Below, piece after piece: positions 7,853 through 16,994 of a stretch of DNA of 62,909 nt (positions are counted from its first letter, which is position 1; every line of letters starts with the position of its first letter). The notes beneath the pieces were generated by a model, which was not told the DNA's origin, searched no databases, and was given only the letters and a program-made list of their open reading frames with translations. The DNA is taken from the NCBI GenBank assembly GCA_027488855.1, contig JAIYAV010000387.1, forward strand, positions 1 through 62,909. Reading direction: 5' to 3'. The stretch is from Saprospiraceae bacterium (GTDB taxonomy: Bacteria > Bacteroidota > Bacteroidia > Chitinophagales > Saprospiraceae). The translations under genes and the position numbers were made by a program.

Positions 7853-9316
7853 ATGTTGAAAAAATATCTTCCGACTGTACTGGCTTCCTTGTGTAGCGCC
7901 TTGTTGGCAGTCGCCATTTATCGTTTGCTGGAAAAACCTCGGGAAGTCATTATACGTGAACCCAATGCCACATCGTACTTGTCGCGTAATGTAGCACAGG
8001 ATGGGATTACCACGGGTAATGCGCCAAGAACCCTCTCGGCAGCACCTACTGAATTCACCAAAGCAGCAGGTATTGCCACGCCTGGGGTGGTGAATATTCA
8101 AAGTGTGAATACAGGTGGTGGGGATGGTTTATCCTTTGACGATTTGTTCGGTCGCGAGCGGCATCCTCAACGGGGTGCTTCTGGTTCGGGGGTGATCATT
8201 TCCAAAGACGGTTACATCGTGACCAATCACCACGTGGTGGCAGATGGAGATAAAATCAGCGTTTCATTCAGCAACAACCGTGAACTGAGCGCTACCCTGA
8301 TCGGCAGCGACCCTTCCACGGATTTGGCACTGATTAAAGTAGAAGCGGACAATCTGCCATTTTTGACCTTTGGCAATTCCGATTCGGTACAGGTAGGGGA
8401 GTGGGTACTTGCCGTAGGCAATCCCTTTGATTTGGAGTCCACGGTGACCGCCGGCATTGTTAGCGCCAAAGGCCGCAGCATTGATGTACTGGATGCCCAG
8501 GATAAAATCGAATCTTTTATTCAGACCGACGCTGCCGTCAATCCTGGCAACAGCGGCGGCGCGCTGGTTAACACCGAAGGTGAACTCATTGGCATCAATA
8601 CCGCCATTTTAACCCAATCCGGGCAATATGAAGGTTATTCTTTTGCCGTACCCGCAAACCTGGCACGCAAGGTCATCGGCGATTTAAAAAACTACGGCAT
8701 CGTGCAACGCGGGCTCATTGGCATCCGAATTGAAGATGTCAACAGCGAACTAGCCAAGGACCTGGGGCTCAACAACGTTGAAGGCGTACACATCACCGGG
8801 GTAACGCCGGGTAGTGGTGCCGCCGATGCAGGATTGCGCAGAGACGATGTCATTTTGCGGGTAAATGGAGTAAAAACGGCCACCATGCCCGAATTGCAGG
8901 AACAAGTAGGCCGGTATTCTCCGGGCAATGTACTCAAAGTGGAATACGTTCGCAATGGCAAAAAATCAGTGGCGAAAGTAACCCTCAAAAACCGCAGCAA
9001 CCGCACCAGTATCGTGAAGGGCGATGATGTAAATTATTTGCAAAAACTCGGGATGGAAGTCCGCCCGTTGAGTGCGCGTGAGCGCAAAATCCTGAAATTG
9101 GATAAAGGAATAAAAGTGACCAGTGTGTTGCGCGGCAGCACCATTGATCGGACCAACCTCAAGCCCGATTTCATCATCACCGAAGTCAATGGACTTCGCG
9201 TTTCAACTGAAACTGATTTGGTGAACGCACTACAAAAGGCGGGCAAGGAAGTGAAATTGAAAGGGGTGTACGAAAACGTAGATGAGCCCTATTTTTATGT
9301 TTTTCACGCAAAATAA
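7853..9316 (+). CDS. Do-family serine endopeptidase (DegP/DegQ/HtrA)
   Basis: This is a 487-residue periplasmic quality-control protease. An N-terminal hydrophobic segment (about residues 5-24) is a signal peptide or anchor. The trypsin-like domain carries the complete triad H127 (TNHHVV), D157 (STDLALIKV) and S234 (NPGNSGGA). Two PDZ domains follow, roughly 275-370 (with GSGAADAGLRRDDVIL) and 390-485 (with RSTIDRTNLKPDFIITEVNG-like features). Family members form cage-like oligomers that degrade or refold misfolded envelope proteins. The next gene begins within 60 bp on the same strand, so read-through is possible. Confidence 0.95.
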   Translation: MLKKYLPTVLASLCSALLAVAIYRLLEKPREVIIREPNATSYLSRNVAQDGITTGNAPRTLSAAPTEFTKAAGIATPGVVNIQSVNTGGGDGLSFDDLFGRERHPQRGASGSGVIISKDGYIVTNHHVVADGDKISVSFSNNRELSATLIGSDPSTDLALIKVEADNLPFLTFGNSDSVQVGEWVLAVGNPFDLESTVTAGIVSAKGRSIDVLDAQDKIESFIQTDAAVNPGNSGGALVNTEGELIGINTAILTQSGQYEGYSFAVPANLARKVIGDLKNYGIVQRGLIGIRIEDVNSELAKDLGLNNVEGVHITGVTPGSGAADAGLRRDDVILRVNGVKTATMPELQEQVGRYSPGNVLKVEYVRNGKKSVAKVTLKNRSNRTSIVKGDDVNYLQKLGMEVRPLSARERKILKLDKGIKVTSVLRGSTIDRTNLKPDFIITEVNGLRVSTETDLVNALQKAGKEVKLKGVYENVDEPYFYVFHAK

Positions 9317-9370
9317 CTCATTATTCCCAAAAGCCTAATGAGCCTCGTGCTCATGCTAACACCATCCAAG

Positions 9371-10576
9371 ATGACCCAAAAACTTTACTTGAGCCTTTGT
9401 TTTGTTTGCCTGCTGTGCAGCACGCAAGCCCAAATTTCCTTGACGCGCAACGATTTTTCGGTTTCGAGCAATCGGGCCGATACCATCCTCACCCAGGGAA
9501 TGCAGCGCAAGGGGTTTCAATTGCCCAAAGGAGGGAACAACCAGTTTTGGGATTATTCTAGCTTGCAGGATTCCGCCGTGGCACCCAGTCGTTTTGTTAC
9601 TTCTGTTGAGAATCCTTTTGGCATCTTCCCCAATTCAACAGGTGTCTATACTGCCACCTATACCTTTGGCCCTTTTCGGGTCAACAACAACTACCAGTTC
9701 GAGCGCTATGCCGATGATGGCTACTCCATCCAGGGTACCATTTTTGCTGGAGGACGTTTTTCATTGCGGAGCTTTACTGGTTTTGCAACGGACTCAGTAG
9801 TGCTGTTCACCAAAGTGGACAATTACAGCAATAACCCGCTTTATTATTACAAATTCCCGCTCACGGCTACAAGCAAACAAACCTGGAGGTACCGCAATGT
9901 GATCAATTTTCAATTGACGGTTGCGCTGGTGGGTTTGACCCGTGCGCCCGGTCAAGTGGTCACCAACGAATTTAAACGCGACTCCACCATGGGCTGGGGT
10001 ACCTTGCGCATGCGCAACCCCAAGGGTGGCAGTGCGTTGGATTTTGCGGTGCTTTTGGTGGAAACGGCTGAGTTATCCAGGGATAGCTTCTACCTCTCAG
10101 GAGGGCCAGCTCCCGGCCTGCTGCTGGGGGCATTGGGCTTACAACAAAACGCAGTTCGTCGAAATACTTCTTATAATTTTTACGGCGCTCGGTTTGCCAC
10201 TGCTATCCTGAGCGCAACGGTGCGCAATGACACCCTGGCTCGGGTCACCCGCAGCATCAACCCCGTGCGTGGCTTGGTAACAGATTTGCCAGATGTGAAA
10301 GAATTGTCGGTACAAACAAAATTGTATCCCAATCCCAGCCCCGGTGAGTTCTACCTGGAATTTGACAAAACCGAAGCAGCCAATTGGGACCTCCTGATTT
10401 ACAACACGCAAGGCCAAATGGTCGGTTTGGAACGCATCAGCGCACCGAGTGGCCAAGTCAAACAGCACATCCAGCTCAAACCCACCCTGAGCAATGGCAC
10501 TTATTTTTACCATTTGCTGGATCAACGTTCTTTGATTCGCAGCAGCGGAAGCTTTTTGTTAGTGAAAAGTGAATAG
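9371..10576 (+). CDS. T9SS type A cargo, otherwise unknown
   Basis: This is a 401-residue secreted protein. The start chosen is the ATG at 9371, which opens a signal peptide (MTQKLYLSL...CSTQAQ); an earlier ATG at 9338 adds a polar lead. The C-terminal 80 residues are a type A T9SS sorting domain (LYPNPSPGEFYLEF...NGTYFYHLL...GSFLLVKSE). The middle is beta-rich with no domain I recognise. The last five sense codons (LVKSE) and the stop lie inside the left arm of a heptad inverted repeat, so the natural end of the sorting domain has probably been rewritten by the repeat. Confidence 0.85.
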   Translation: MTQKLYLSLCFVCLLCSTQAQISLTRNDFSVSSNRADTILTQGMQRKGFQLPKGGNNQFWDYSSLQDSAVAPSRFVTSVENPFGIFPNSTGVYTATYTFGPFRVNNNYQFERYADDGYSIQGTIFAGGRFSLRSFTGFATDSVVLFTKVDNYSNNPLYYYKFPLTATSKQTWRYRNVINFQLTVALVGLTRAPGQVVTNEFKRDSTMGWGTLRMRNPKGGSALDFAVLLVETAELSRDSFYLSGGPAPGLLLGALGLQQNAVRRNTSYNFYGARFATAILSATVRNDTLARVTRSINPVRGLVTDLPDVKELSVQTKLYPNPSPGEFYLEFDKTEAANWDLLIYNTQGQMVGLERISAPSGQVKQHIQLKPTLSNGTYFYHLLDQRSLIRSSGSFLLVKSE

Positions 10577-10695
10577 TGAAAAGTGAAAAATAACCTAAAC
10601 CCATAACCTAATTTTGATGTTTTCACCAAATCGTGCGCAGTGGAACAGTGATGGTGCAATTGCTTTTCACTTTTCACTAATCACTTTTCACTAAC
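10558..10695. repeat. Heptad inverted repeat (GTGAAAA family), copy 2
   Basis: The left arm 10558-10589 and right arm 10664-10695 are 32 bp each and complementary at 31 of 32 positions. Both are built from GTGAAAA-type heptads (TTTTCAC on the right). The spacer is 74 bp. The left arm contains the stop codon of the T9SS gene (10574-10576), and the right arm ends 9 bp before the next ATG (10705). The heptad matches the array at 4337-4533. Confidence 0.85.
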
Positions 10696-10704
10696 AAAAC
10701 CAAA

Positions 10705-11583
10705 ATGAACTACTTCATCCTCTCCTCCCTCTCGGTTATCATGAGTTTGCTGACGGTGTTTCAACCCATGCAGCGCCGGGTAGCCCTGGTCAATCCAATC
10801 GAGGCACCCATGCCGATGTGCCACAGCACTGGCGACGGTATGGCCGCTTTTGTTGATGATCCCAAGTTTGTAGCCTTGCATCCGGCACCACTGCCGCTGG
10901 ATTATGCCGAAATGGGCAGCAGTGTCAGCTTCAAAACGCCTGATGGGAAAACGGCAAACGGCTACATGATTAAGGCCAAGAAAAAATCGAACAAGTGGTT
11001 GTTTGTGTACCAGGAATGGTGGGGCATGAACGACTACATCAAGCGCCAATCGGATATTTTTTACAACGATTTGGGTGGCTCGGTCAACGTGATCGCGCTG
11101 GACATGTACGATGGCAAAGTGACTGCTGACCCCAAAGAGGCTGGGGCGTTCATGCGCGGCGTGCAGGAAGCTCGCCTGGAGAGCATCGTGAAAGGTGCGG
11201 TGATGATGGCGGGCAAAAAAGCCAAAATTGCCAATGTAGGCTGGTGCTTCGGCGGCGGCTGGTCCTTGAAGTCGGCCATCCTGGGCGGCAAACAAACGGT
11301 TGGTTCCGTGATGTACTACGGCATGCCTGTACAGGATGTGGAAAAACTCAAAACCTTGAACACCGATGTGTTGGGTCTTTTCGCCACCGAAGAATACATC
11401 TCCAAAAAAGTCATCGAAGACTTTGCTGCCAATATGAAAACGGCGGGTAAAAGTCTGACATACAAAATTTTCCCTGGCGTGCATGGTTTCTCCAATCCAA
11501 GTAACCCTAAATACGATGAGGCGCTGTCGAAAGAGGCGTATGGGATGGCAATTGGGTACTTGAAGCAGAAATTCGGGGTGTAA
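10705..11583 (+). CDS. Dienelactone-hydrolase-family protein
   Basis: This 292-residue alpha/beta hydrolase has a hydrophobic N-terminus (about residues 4-19) that may export or anchor it. The nucleophile is a cysteine, C181 in GWCFGGGWS, and H260 is in the PGVHGF motif. E104 in YQEWWG matches the glutamate that primes the thiolate in dienelactone hydrolases. The acid of the triad is normally Asp; here the equivalent position reads ATEE (E229/E230), so it appears to be Glu. Dienelactone hydrolases open lactone rings in aromatic degradation, but no such pathway genes are nearby, so the substrate is unknown. Confidence 0.85.
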   Translation: MNYFILSSLSVIMSLLTVFQPMQRRVALVNPIEAPMPMCHSTGDGMAAFVDDPKFVALHPAPLPLDYAEMGSSVSFKTPDGKTANGYMIKAKKKSNKWLFVYQEWWGMNDYIKRQSDIFYNDLGGSVNVIALDMYDGKVTADPKEAGAFMRGVQEARLESIVKGAVMMAGKKAKIANVGWCFGGGWSLKSAILGGKQTVGSVMYYGMPVQDVEKLKTLNTDVLGLFATEEYISKKVIEDFAANMKTAGKSLTYKIFPGVHGFSNPSNPKYDEALSKEAYGMAIGYLKQKFGV

Positions 11584-11596
11584 GGGCTCAGAGCTT

Positions 11597-11731
11597 GTTA
11601 CCACAGTGACATTTTGTAAACACAAAGAAAAAAAAGAGGACACAAAGGACACAGAGTTAGACGTTGACGGTCTTTGTGTCCTTTGTGCCCTCTTTTTTTT
11701 CTTTGTGATAAAAATATGTCGCTGTGGTAAC
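11597..11731. repeat. Inverted-repeat element, period-9 family, copy 2
   Basis: The ends gttaccacagtgacat (11597-11612) and atgtcgctgtggtaac (11716-11731) are inverted copies with one mismatch. The arms hold CACAAAGGA-type units, and the centre has TTAGACGTTGACG. The element lies between convergent genes (DLH stop at 11583, TlpA stop at 11756) and may act as a two-way terminator. Confidence 0.8.
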
Positions 11732-11755
11732 TGTAAAAAAAATGAGATCCTTGTG

Positions 11756-12973
11756 TCAATTCCCCCGAATAATCCCCTCAATTTTCTCCCAATTCCCTGC
11801 CGGATTCCCCGTCCAGCGCACCTTCATCTCTGAGTCAAGCAACACGGCATAAGGCACACTTTTTTTGGGGTTTAAAAAAGCCTTGAGTAAATTTCCTGCA
11901 TAGGCCTGGGGCCAATTCATGTTGTACTTTTTGATAAAACCTTCCACATGTTCGGCTCGATTGTCTCCACTGTTCAGGCTGATGACTTCCAACACCGCAG
12001 CATGTTCTTCCTGAAAAGCCCGCACTTTGGGCATTTCCCTCAGGCAAGGCCCACACCAGGTGCCCCACAAATCCAGGAGCAGAAACTTGCCCAGGTCTTT
12101 TTTGCTGTACAAATTCATCGGAGTTTTGGATTGGATGGGGTAAAATGAAAAATCAGGCGCGATCGGATTTTGTTCCAAAACTTTCCCTTGCAGGTGTTGA
12201 TTGAGTCGTTCATCGGCATACTGTAAACTGTCCAAGGTGCCAAAATCAAGACTGCGCAGGCGTGGCAAAATGGGGGCAATGGGGCCTGGAACAATCCGGC
12301 GCAGGATCCGCTCGGAACCCATGTTGGGTGAGGTATAGAGTGTTCTGAAGATCATACCTTGTGGCGCAAAAAGGGTGTTGAGGTGGTAGGGCAAAACTTG
12401 CTCCTTTGTATAAGGTATCTCTTCCGTGAGCCAATAAAGGTCCGTTCCGCCCAGTTCAGGATTTGAACTAGGAAGCTCATAGGCCATACACTTGTAACCC
12501 AGGATTTTTTCCTTCAACTTGGGCAAACGTTGGAGTTTTGAATAGTCCTTTTTGAACCAGGAACTGACTTTGATTTTATCCCGCCAGTTGGGGTCATCGG
12601 TATAATTTTCAAAAAGATCTTCAATTTCCTTGGTTTTGCCAAGAACCAATCGGCTTCCTTTCGCTAGGTTAATTACTTCTGCCTGAAATCCAGCTTGAAA
12701 ATCGATATTCGATATTGTGGTTTCGTTATTGTAATATTTTTCAGTCCAAACACTGTCGCCTTTGATGTAATAACGCAGGCGGAGTGAATCCGCACGGAAG
12801 GGCTTAATGGCTTCTTCAGACCAGCCAAGGTTTTTAAATCCTTCCAGGGTCTTTTTGTGGTATTCAGGGTCGTTTTTAAAAATGACGGTGTACTCCAAAA
12901 TACCCTCAAATGCCTGGGCACTCAAGCAATGGCTCAGCCCAATCATGATGCATACTATGGCTAAGGTTCTCAT
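11756..12973 (-). CDS. TlpA-type thioredoxin fused to a GLPGLI-like domain
   Basis: This is a 405-residue secreted protein with a signal peptide (residues 1-19, ending LSAQ). Residues about 20-260 resemble GLPGLI/DUF4412-like beta domains of Bacteroidota (FEGILEYTVIF...ILGYKCMAYEL...LYWLTEE). The C-terminal 120 residues are a thioredoxin fold with the redox motif WCGPC (C307, C310) and the cis-Pro near residue 374. TlpA proteins reduce or exchange disulfides in the periplasm, often in cytochrome c maturation. It is the second gene of a pair, 5 bp after the paralogue at 12979-14205, and the two are surely co-transcribed. The partner substrate is unknown. Confidence 0.85.
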   Translation of the reverse strand: MRTLAIVCIMIGLSHCLSAQAFEGILEYTVIFKNDPEYHKKTLEGFKNLGWSEEAIKPFRADSLRLRYYIKGDSVWTEKYYNNETTISNIDFQAGFQAEVINLAKGSRLVLGKTKEIEDLFENYTDDPNWRDKIKVSSWFKKDYSKLQRLPKLKEKILGYKCMAYELPSSNPELGGTDLYWLTEEIPYTKEQVLPYHLNTLFAPQGMIFRTLYTSPNMGSERILRRIVPGPIAPILPRLRSLDFGTLDSLQYADERLNQHLQGKVLEQNPIAPDFSFYPIQSKTPMNLYSKKDLGKFLLLDLWGTWCGPCLREMPKVRAFQEEHAAVLEVISLNSGDNRAEHVEGFIKKYNMNWPQAYAGNLLKAFLNPKKSVPYAVLLDSEMKVRWTGNPAGNWEKIEGIIRGN

Positions 12974-12978
12974 ATTGT

Positions 12979-14205
12979 TTATTTTAGTTTTTCTTCCAAA
13001 AAAGTGCGAATCTGCTCCAAGCTCAAATCTGGTTTACCCAGTTGTACAATCTTGCGATCCCGATCCAGGAGCAACATCGTCGGATAGGCTTGTTCGGTGT
13101 TGATCAGGTCGTGCAATTGGTGGGAGGCGAAACCTTGAGGCCAGCCAGGTTCATTTTTATCCAGTACTTTTTGCACCTTATTAAAATCGGTATCCGCATA
13201 ATTGAGGGATATGATTTGTAGACCGGGAAAATCATCCTTGAGTTTTTGTAGCTCAGGAAAGGCTTTGACGCAAGGGCCACACCAGGAAGCCCAAATGTCA
13301 ATCAAGGTATAGGCTGCTTTTGAACAAATGGAATCAACCGGAATGCTTCGACCCGCATCAATGGAGCGAAAGGCAAAACCGGGCAACAATTGCCCTTCGA
13401 TCAAACTATCCTTGCTCAGGGATTGGTTTTCGGGCAAATTGGCATAGGAGCGATTCAAGCCATTGTGGGTGGCCAAAAGTTCATTGATTTTTTGCTGGAT
13501 GGAAAAATGATCGAGTGAATCTATGCGTTTTAATTCCATGATTTCAGTGTGTTCAAACAGCTGAGTGGAATGGCTTGTAGATTTTACAATCAAATTTCCC
13601 CAGTAAAAAAAACGCCCTTGACCAGGTGGCAGTGGGAATTTAATCTTTTCAGCGGGCAGCATCCAATACCTGATTGAGAAATTGTACTGCGGGAAAAATT
13701 CATCCCAAACTTCACAAATATATTCACCAACTTTTTCCTTGTTCTTTACTTTTTTGATGTTTTCATTTTTTTTGCGCCAATCTTCAATAGTGATTAAACC
13801 TTTGCCTAAACTATTGTCAACCGTTTTTTGCATGATCCGGAGATCCATAAAACTGGTTTTACCATTTTTTAGGTTGATAAGTCCATTTTTTTCCCCAAAT
13901 GCGATGCCTACCTTATCTGAAAAAATGCCATCATGCCAAAGCAGGGTTAGCGTCGTGTCCGACTTTCGATAGATAATGCTTCGTGTTGAGTCTGCAAGCA
14001 TCGCAAAGATAACGTCCTCTCGACCTTCCCCATTGGGCAAGCCGGATTGAATTTTTTTTCTGAATTCTTCTTTTTCAGTTACCGAAGCAGCTTGGTTCCG
14101 TTCAGTGTATTCAAAAACAAAGGTCTTAGGCGATACCTGAGCGAGCCCAGTCTGTAAAATGCACAGTAGCATGCAGCAGCCTATAATTGTCTTATTTAAT
14201 TGCAT
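12979..14205 (-). CDS. TlpA-type thioredoxin fusion, paralogue of its neighbour
   Basis: This 408-residue secreted protein has the same plan as its downstream neighbour: a signal peptide (ending GLAQ at about residue 22), a GLPGLI-like N-terminal half (VGEYICEVWDEFFP...IRYWMLPAE) and a C-terminal TlpA thioredoxin domain with WCGPC at C309/C312 and cis-Pro near residue 375. The N-terminal halves are much more diverged than the thioredoxin halves, which suggests different client proteins but a shared electron donor (inference). It is first in the pair. No DsbD-like donor is encoded nearby. Confidence 0.85.
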   Translation of the reverse strand: MQLNKTIIGCCMLLCILQTGLAQVSPKTFVFEYTERNQAASVTEKEEFRKKIQSGLPNGEGREDVIFAMLADSTRSIIYRKSDTTLTLLWHDGIFSDKVGIAFGEKNGLINLKNGKTSFMDLRIMQKTVDNSLGKGLITIEDWRKKNENIKKVKNKEKVGEYICEVWDEFFPQYNFSIRYWMLPAEKIKFPLPPGQGRFFYWGNLIVKSTSHSTQLFEHTEIMELKRIDSLDHFSIQQKINELLATHNGLNRSYANLPENQSLSKDSLIEGQLLPGFAFRSIDAGRSIPVDSICSKAAYTLIDIWASWCGPCVKAFPELQKLKDDFPGLQIISLNYADTDFNKVQKVLDKNEPGWPQGFASHQLHDLINTEQAYPTMLLLDRDRKIVQLGKPDLSLEQIRTFLEEKLK

Positions 14206-14334
14206 GGCATTGAAGGTTAAGTGTTTGTTTTGATGTATATTGTTTTGGTGGTTAATTCAAAAATACCAAAAACAAAATACATTCGCAAGACTTAAACACT
14301 TCCCTCCAAATTTTTTAACATTTGTTTTGTGGCC

Positions 14335-16767
14335 TCACATCGGCTTCAGCACATAAGCCTTTCCCTTCTCCGTAGCAAAACTTAAAGACCCATCCTCCAG
14401 CAATTGAGTCTTGATTTTTTTCCCATTTTGGCTCACCTGAAAAGCACCTTTACCTGGCAGCACCCGGCATTCCAGACCTGCCTTCGACAAAACCCGCAAT
14501 TCCTGTACCTTCCCATTTTGCCACGTAAAATCCAATTGGAAACCGCCACGGGCGCAAACTCCTTCCATCCGGCCACTAGCCCAGGCCGTAGGCAAGGCAG
14601 GCAGGAGGTGAATCCGACCTTCGTGGGATTGCACCAGGGCTTCCACCACACCTGCCGCTACACCAAAAGAACCGTCCACCTGCATGGGGGTATAACATTT
14701 GGCAAAAAGCTGCGGATAAGCCTGGTCTTTCAGGTAGCCCTTGAAGATTTTTTCCAATCGATTGCCATCGTACAACCTGGCCCAAAGGCACATTTTCCAA
14801 GCACGCGACCAGCCAGAGGCTTCGTCTCCACGTTGTTCCAGCACTTTTTTGACTGGTTCCACCAAGTTCGGAGTGCGCCAGCTCGAAATCACCTTGCCTG
14901 GGTAAAGTCCGTAGAGGTGGGAATAATGGCGATGGGCTTTTTCCAATTGCCCCCAGTCTTCGGTCCATTCCTGCAAGGCACCATCTTTGCCGATCTGGGG
15001 CGGTGGGAGGCGTTTGCGGGCAGCGGCGACTTTGGCGGCAAATTCGGCATCTACTTGCAAAACCGCTGCTGCTTCCGTGTAGTAGCCAAACAGGTCGGCC
15101 AAAATTTGCATGTCGATCGAAGAGCCGTAACAAATGGTCGTGCCCGTCAGCATCATCCCGGTCACCTCATCGTAATAAGGTTGGTTACCAGGGCTGGCCG
15201 GAAAGTTTTCTGGGGAAGTGGAAGGATTGGTCACCAGCCACTTTTTATCCGGCGTTTCCACCAAAAAATCCATAAAAAACTGCACCGAACCTTGTAGCAA
15301 GGGGTAAACCTCCCGCAAATACTCCCGATCCTGGGTGAACAGGTAATGCTCCCACAAGTGGGTACACAGCCAGGCACCGCCCGTGGTGAAGGTACCCCAG
15401 GTGGGGCCGTCCATGGGGGCCGCGACACGCCAGAGGTCCGTGTTTTGGTGAAAGACCCAACCCCGACAGCCGTAATGTTCGCGAGCTACCTGGGTGCCTT
15501 GGTCCACCAGCTCTTTGACCATTTTGGTGAGTGGTTCCAGGCACTCGCCGAGGTTGCCCGTTTCGACGGGCCAGTAGTTCATCTCGGTGTTGATGTTGGT
15601 GGTGTATTTGGAGTCCCAGGCGGGATTCATGTCGTTGTTCCAGATGCCTTGTAGGTTGGCGGGTTGGGTGCCGGGGCGGGAGGAGGCGATCAGAAGGTAA
15701 CGGCCAAAATGGTAACACAAGGCGGCCAGACTGGGGTCGGGTGCGGTTTGAATGCTGAGCATCCGCTCGTTGGTGGGCAAAAAAGATTGCTGGGTATTTT
15801 CCAGTTGCAGGTTACTCCTTTGGAAGTATTGCTGGTGGTCTTTGAGGGCAGCGGCCTGGATTTGAGGGTAGGTTTTGCCTTGCAGGTTTTTCCACACCGC
15901 TTCTACCTTGGAATGTGGGTCGGCGCTGACGTCGTGGTAGTTGACAAAATTGGTGGCGGCGCTAAAGTAGAGGGTGACGGCCTGGGCATTTTCCACCCAA
16001 AGGTCGGCGTCGTCGGTGCGTACTGTTCCCCCTTCAGCGACTACTTTGAGTTGAGCTTCGAAGCGAATTTGCCCAGCAATGCCGAGGTAATCGGAGGATC
16101 GGCCTTTGAGCACGAGTCCATCCTGGCCATTGGGGTCCATGGTGAAATAATCGGTGCCATAGTTGGAATGGGCGGGATTGCGCACGCCACGCAGGTTGGC
16201 TTTAAAACTGATCTTTTGGTCGCTGGCCGTAATGCGCAACACCATCACCTGATCGGGGGCCGAAACAAAGGCTTCGCGGCGGTAAGTCACCTCTCCAATG
16301 CGGTAGGAAACGCCGCTGATGCCCGTTTGTAAATCCAGCCAGCGTTTGTACTCGCTCATCGTTCCGTTTTCGGGAAAAAAGAGGTGCAAATTGGCCAGGC
16401 TCTGGTATTTCTGCTGCTCTACCGGGTAACCCATCAGGCGGCGGCCAAAGAGGTTGTGCGCCTTGAGCATCTTGCCCGCAAAAACGAGTTGCTGGATTTC
16501 GGGTAAAACTGCAGCACCACCTTTGACCACAGTGGAATATGGCCCACCCGTCCAGTAGGTTTCTTCGTTGAGCTGGATGCGCTCCTCGCCGTTTTTACCA
16601 AAAACCATCGCACCAATGCGGCCGTTGCCGATGGGCAGGGCTTCTTCCCATTTTTGGGCCGGGGCGGTGTAGTAGAGGGTGGTGGCGGGGTTGAATTGGT
16701 CAGGGTTTTGGGCTATGCTGTGCGTAGCGAATAGCAGGAGCAGAAGGTAGATCAGCTTGTGACGCAT
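14335..16767 (-). CDS. GH95 family glycoside hydrolase (alpha-L-fucosidase type)
   Basis: This is an 810-residue enzyme with a signal peptide (residues 1-19, ending SIAQ). The N-terminal super-beta-sandwich has the family signature EALPIGNGRIGAMVFG and LNEETYWTGGP. The (alpha/alpha)6 catalytic domain carries the paired asparagines N391/N393 (TNINTEMNYW) that activate water in GH95, and the general acid in LQEWTED (E600) followed by HRHYSHLYGLYPG. GH95 enzymes cleave alpha-1,2-L-fucosidic bonds (some act on L-galactosides) by inversion. No SusC/SusD pair or other glycosidase is adjacent, so it is not in a typical polysaccharide utilisation locus. A possible -7 box lies at 16805-16812. Confidence 0.93.
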   Translation of the reverse strand: MRHKLIYLLLLLFATHSIAQNPDQFNPATTLYYTAPAQKWEEALPIGNGRIGAMVFGKNGEERIQLNEETYWTGGPYSTVVKGGAAVLPEIQQLVFAGKMLKAHNLFGRRLMGYPVEQQKYQSLANLHLFFPENGTMSEYKRWLDLQTGISGVSYRIGEVTYRREAFVSAPDQVMVLRITASDQKISFKANLRGVRNPAHSNYGTDYFTMDPNGQDGLVLKGRSSDYLGIAGQIRFEAQLKVVAEGGTVRTDDADLWVENAQAVTLYFSAATNFVNYHDVSADPHSKVEAVWKNLQGKTYPQIQAAALKDHQQYFQRSNLQLENTQQSFLPTNERMLSIQTAPDPSLAALCYHFGRYLLIASSRPGTQPANLQGIWNNDMNPAWDSKYTTNINTEMNYWPVETGNLGECLEPLTKMVKELVDQGTQVAREHYGCRGWVFHQNTDLWRVAAPMDGPTWGTFTTGGAWLCTHLWEHYLFTQDREYLREVYPLLQGSVQFFMDFLVETPDKKWLVTNPSTSPENFPASPGNQPYYDEVTGMMLTGTTICYGSSIDMQILADLFGYYTEAAAVLQVDAEFAAKVAAARKRLPPPQIGKDGALQEWTEDWGQLEKAHRHYSHLYGLYPGKVISSWRTPNLVEPVKKVLEQRGDEASGWSRAWKMCLWARLYDGNRLEKIFKGYLKDQAYPQLFAKCYTPMQVDGSFGVAAGVVEALVQSHEGRIHLLPALPTAWASGRMEGVCARGGFQLDFTWQNGKVQELRVLSKAGLECRVLPGKGAFQVSQNGKKIKTQLLEDGSLSFATEKGKAYVLKPM

Positions 16768-16804
16768 GTGTTTTGGTTTTGTAGGGCCTTCAAATGATGG
16801 TTTC

Positions 16805-16812
16805 CAAAGCTA
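16805..16812 (-). promoter_or_regulatory. -7 box TAGCTTTG upstream of GH95
   Basis: The minus strand reads TAGCTTTG, 38 nt before the GH95 ATG. It matches TAnnTTTG, but no TTG is found 20 nt upstream. The rest of the 228-bp divergent gap up to 16995 shows no other feature. Confidence 0.4.
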
Positions 16813-16994
16813 AGGAATTTTGGCTTTGGAGATACTTCCTTTGGAGATCTTTGTGAAGTTTGGACTTGGCGAGGATGTCTTTTGTATTTTAGGGGCTCAA
16901 TGAAATGGGGGGAATACTCAATGGATGAGGGTAAGGTATAAAGTGAAAAAAAATTGGATGGGAATAGCCGGAGTTTTATGGAAAAGAAAAGGAC

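Noticed and set aside
15664-16332. 222-codon plus-strand frame opposite GH95, and 14404-15297, 14576-15133, 15245-15718
   Set aside because: They are shadows of a clearly recognised GH95 gene, with no signal or known domain.
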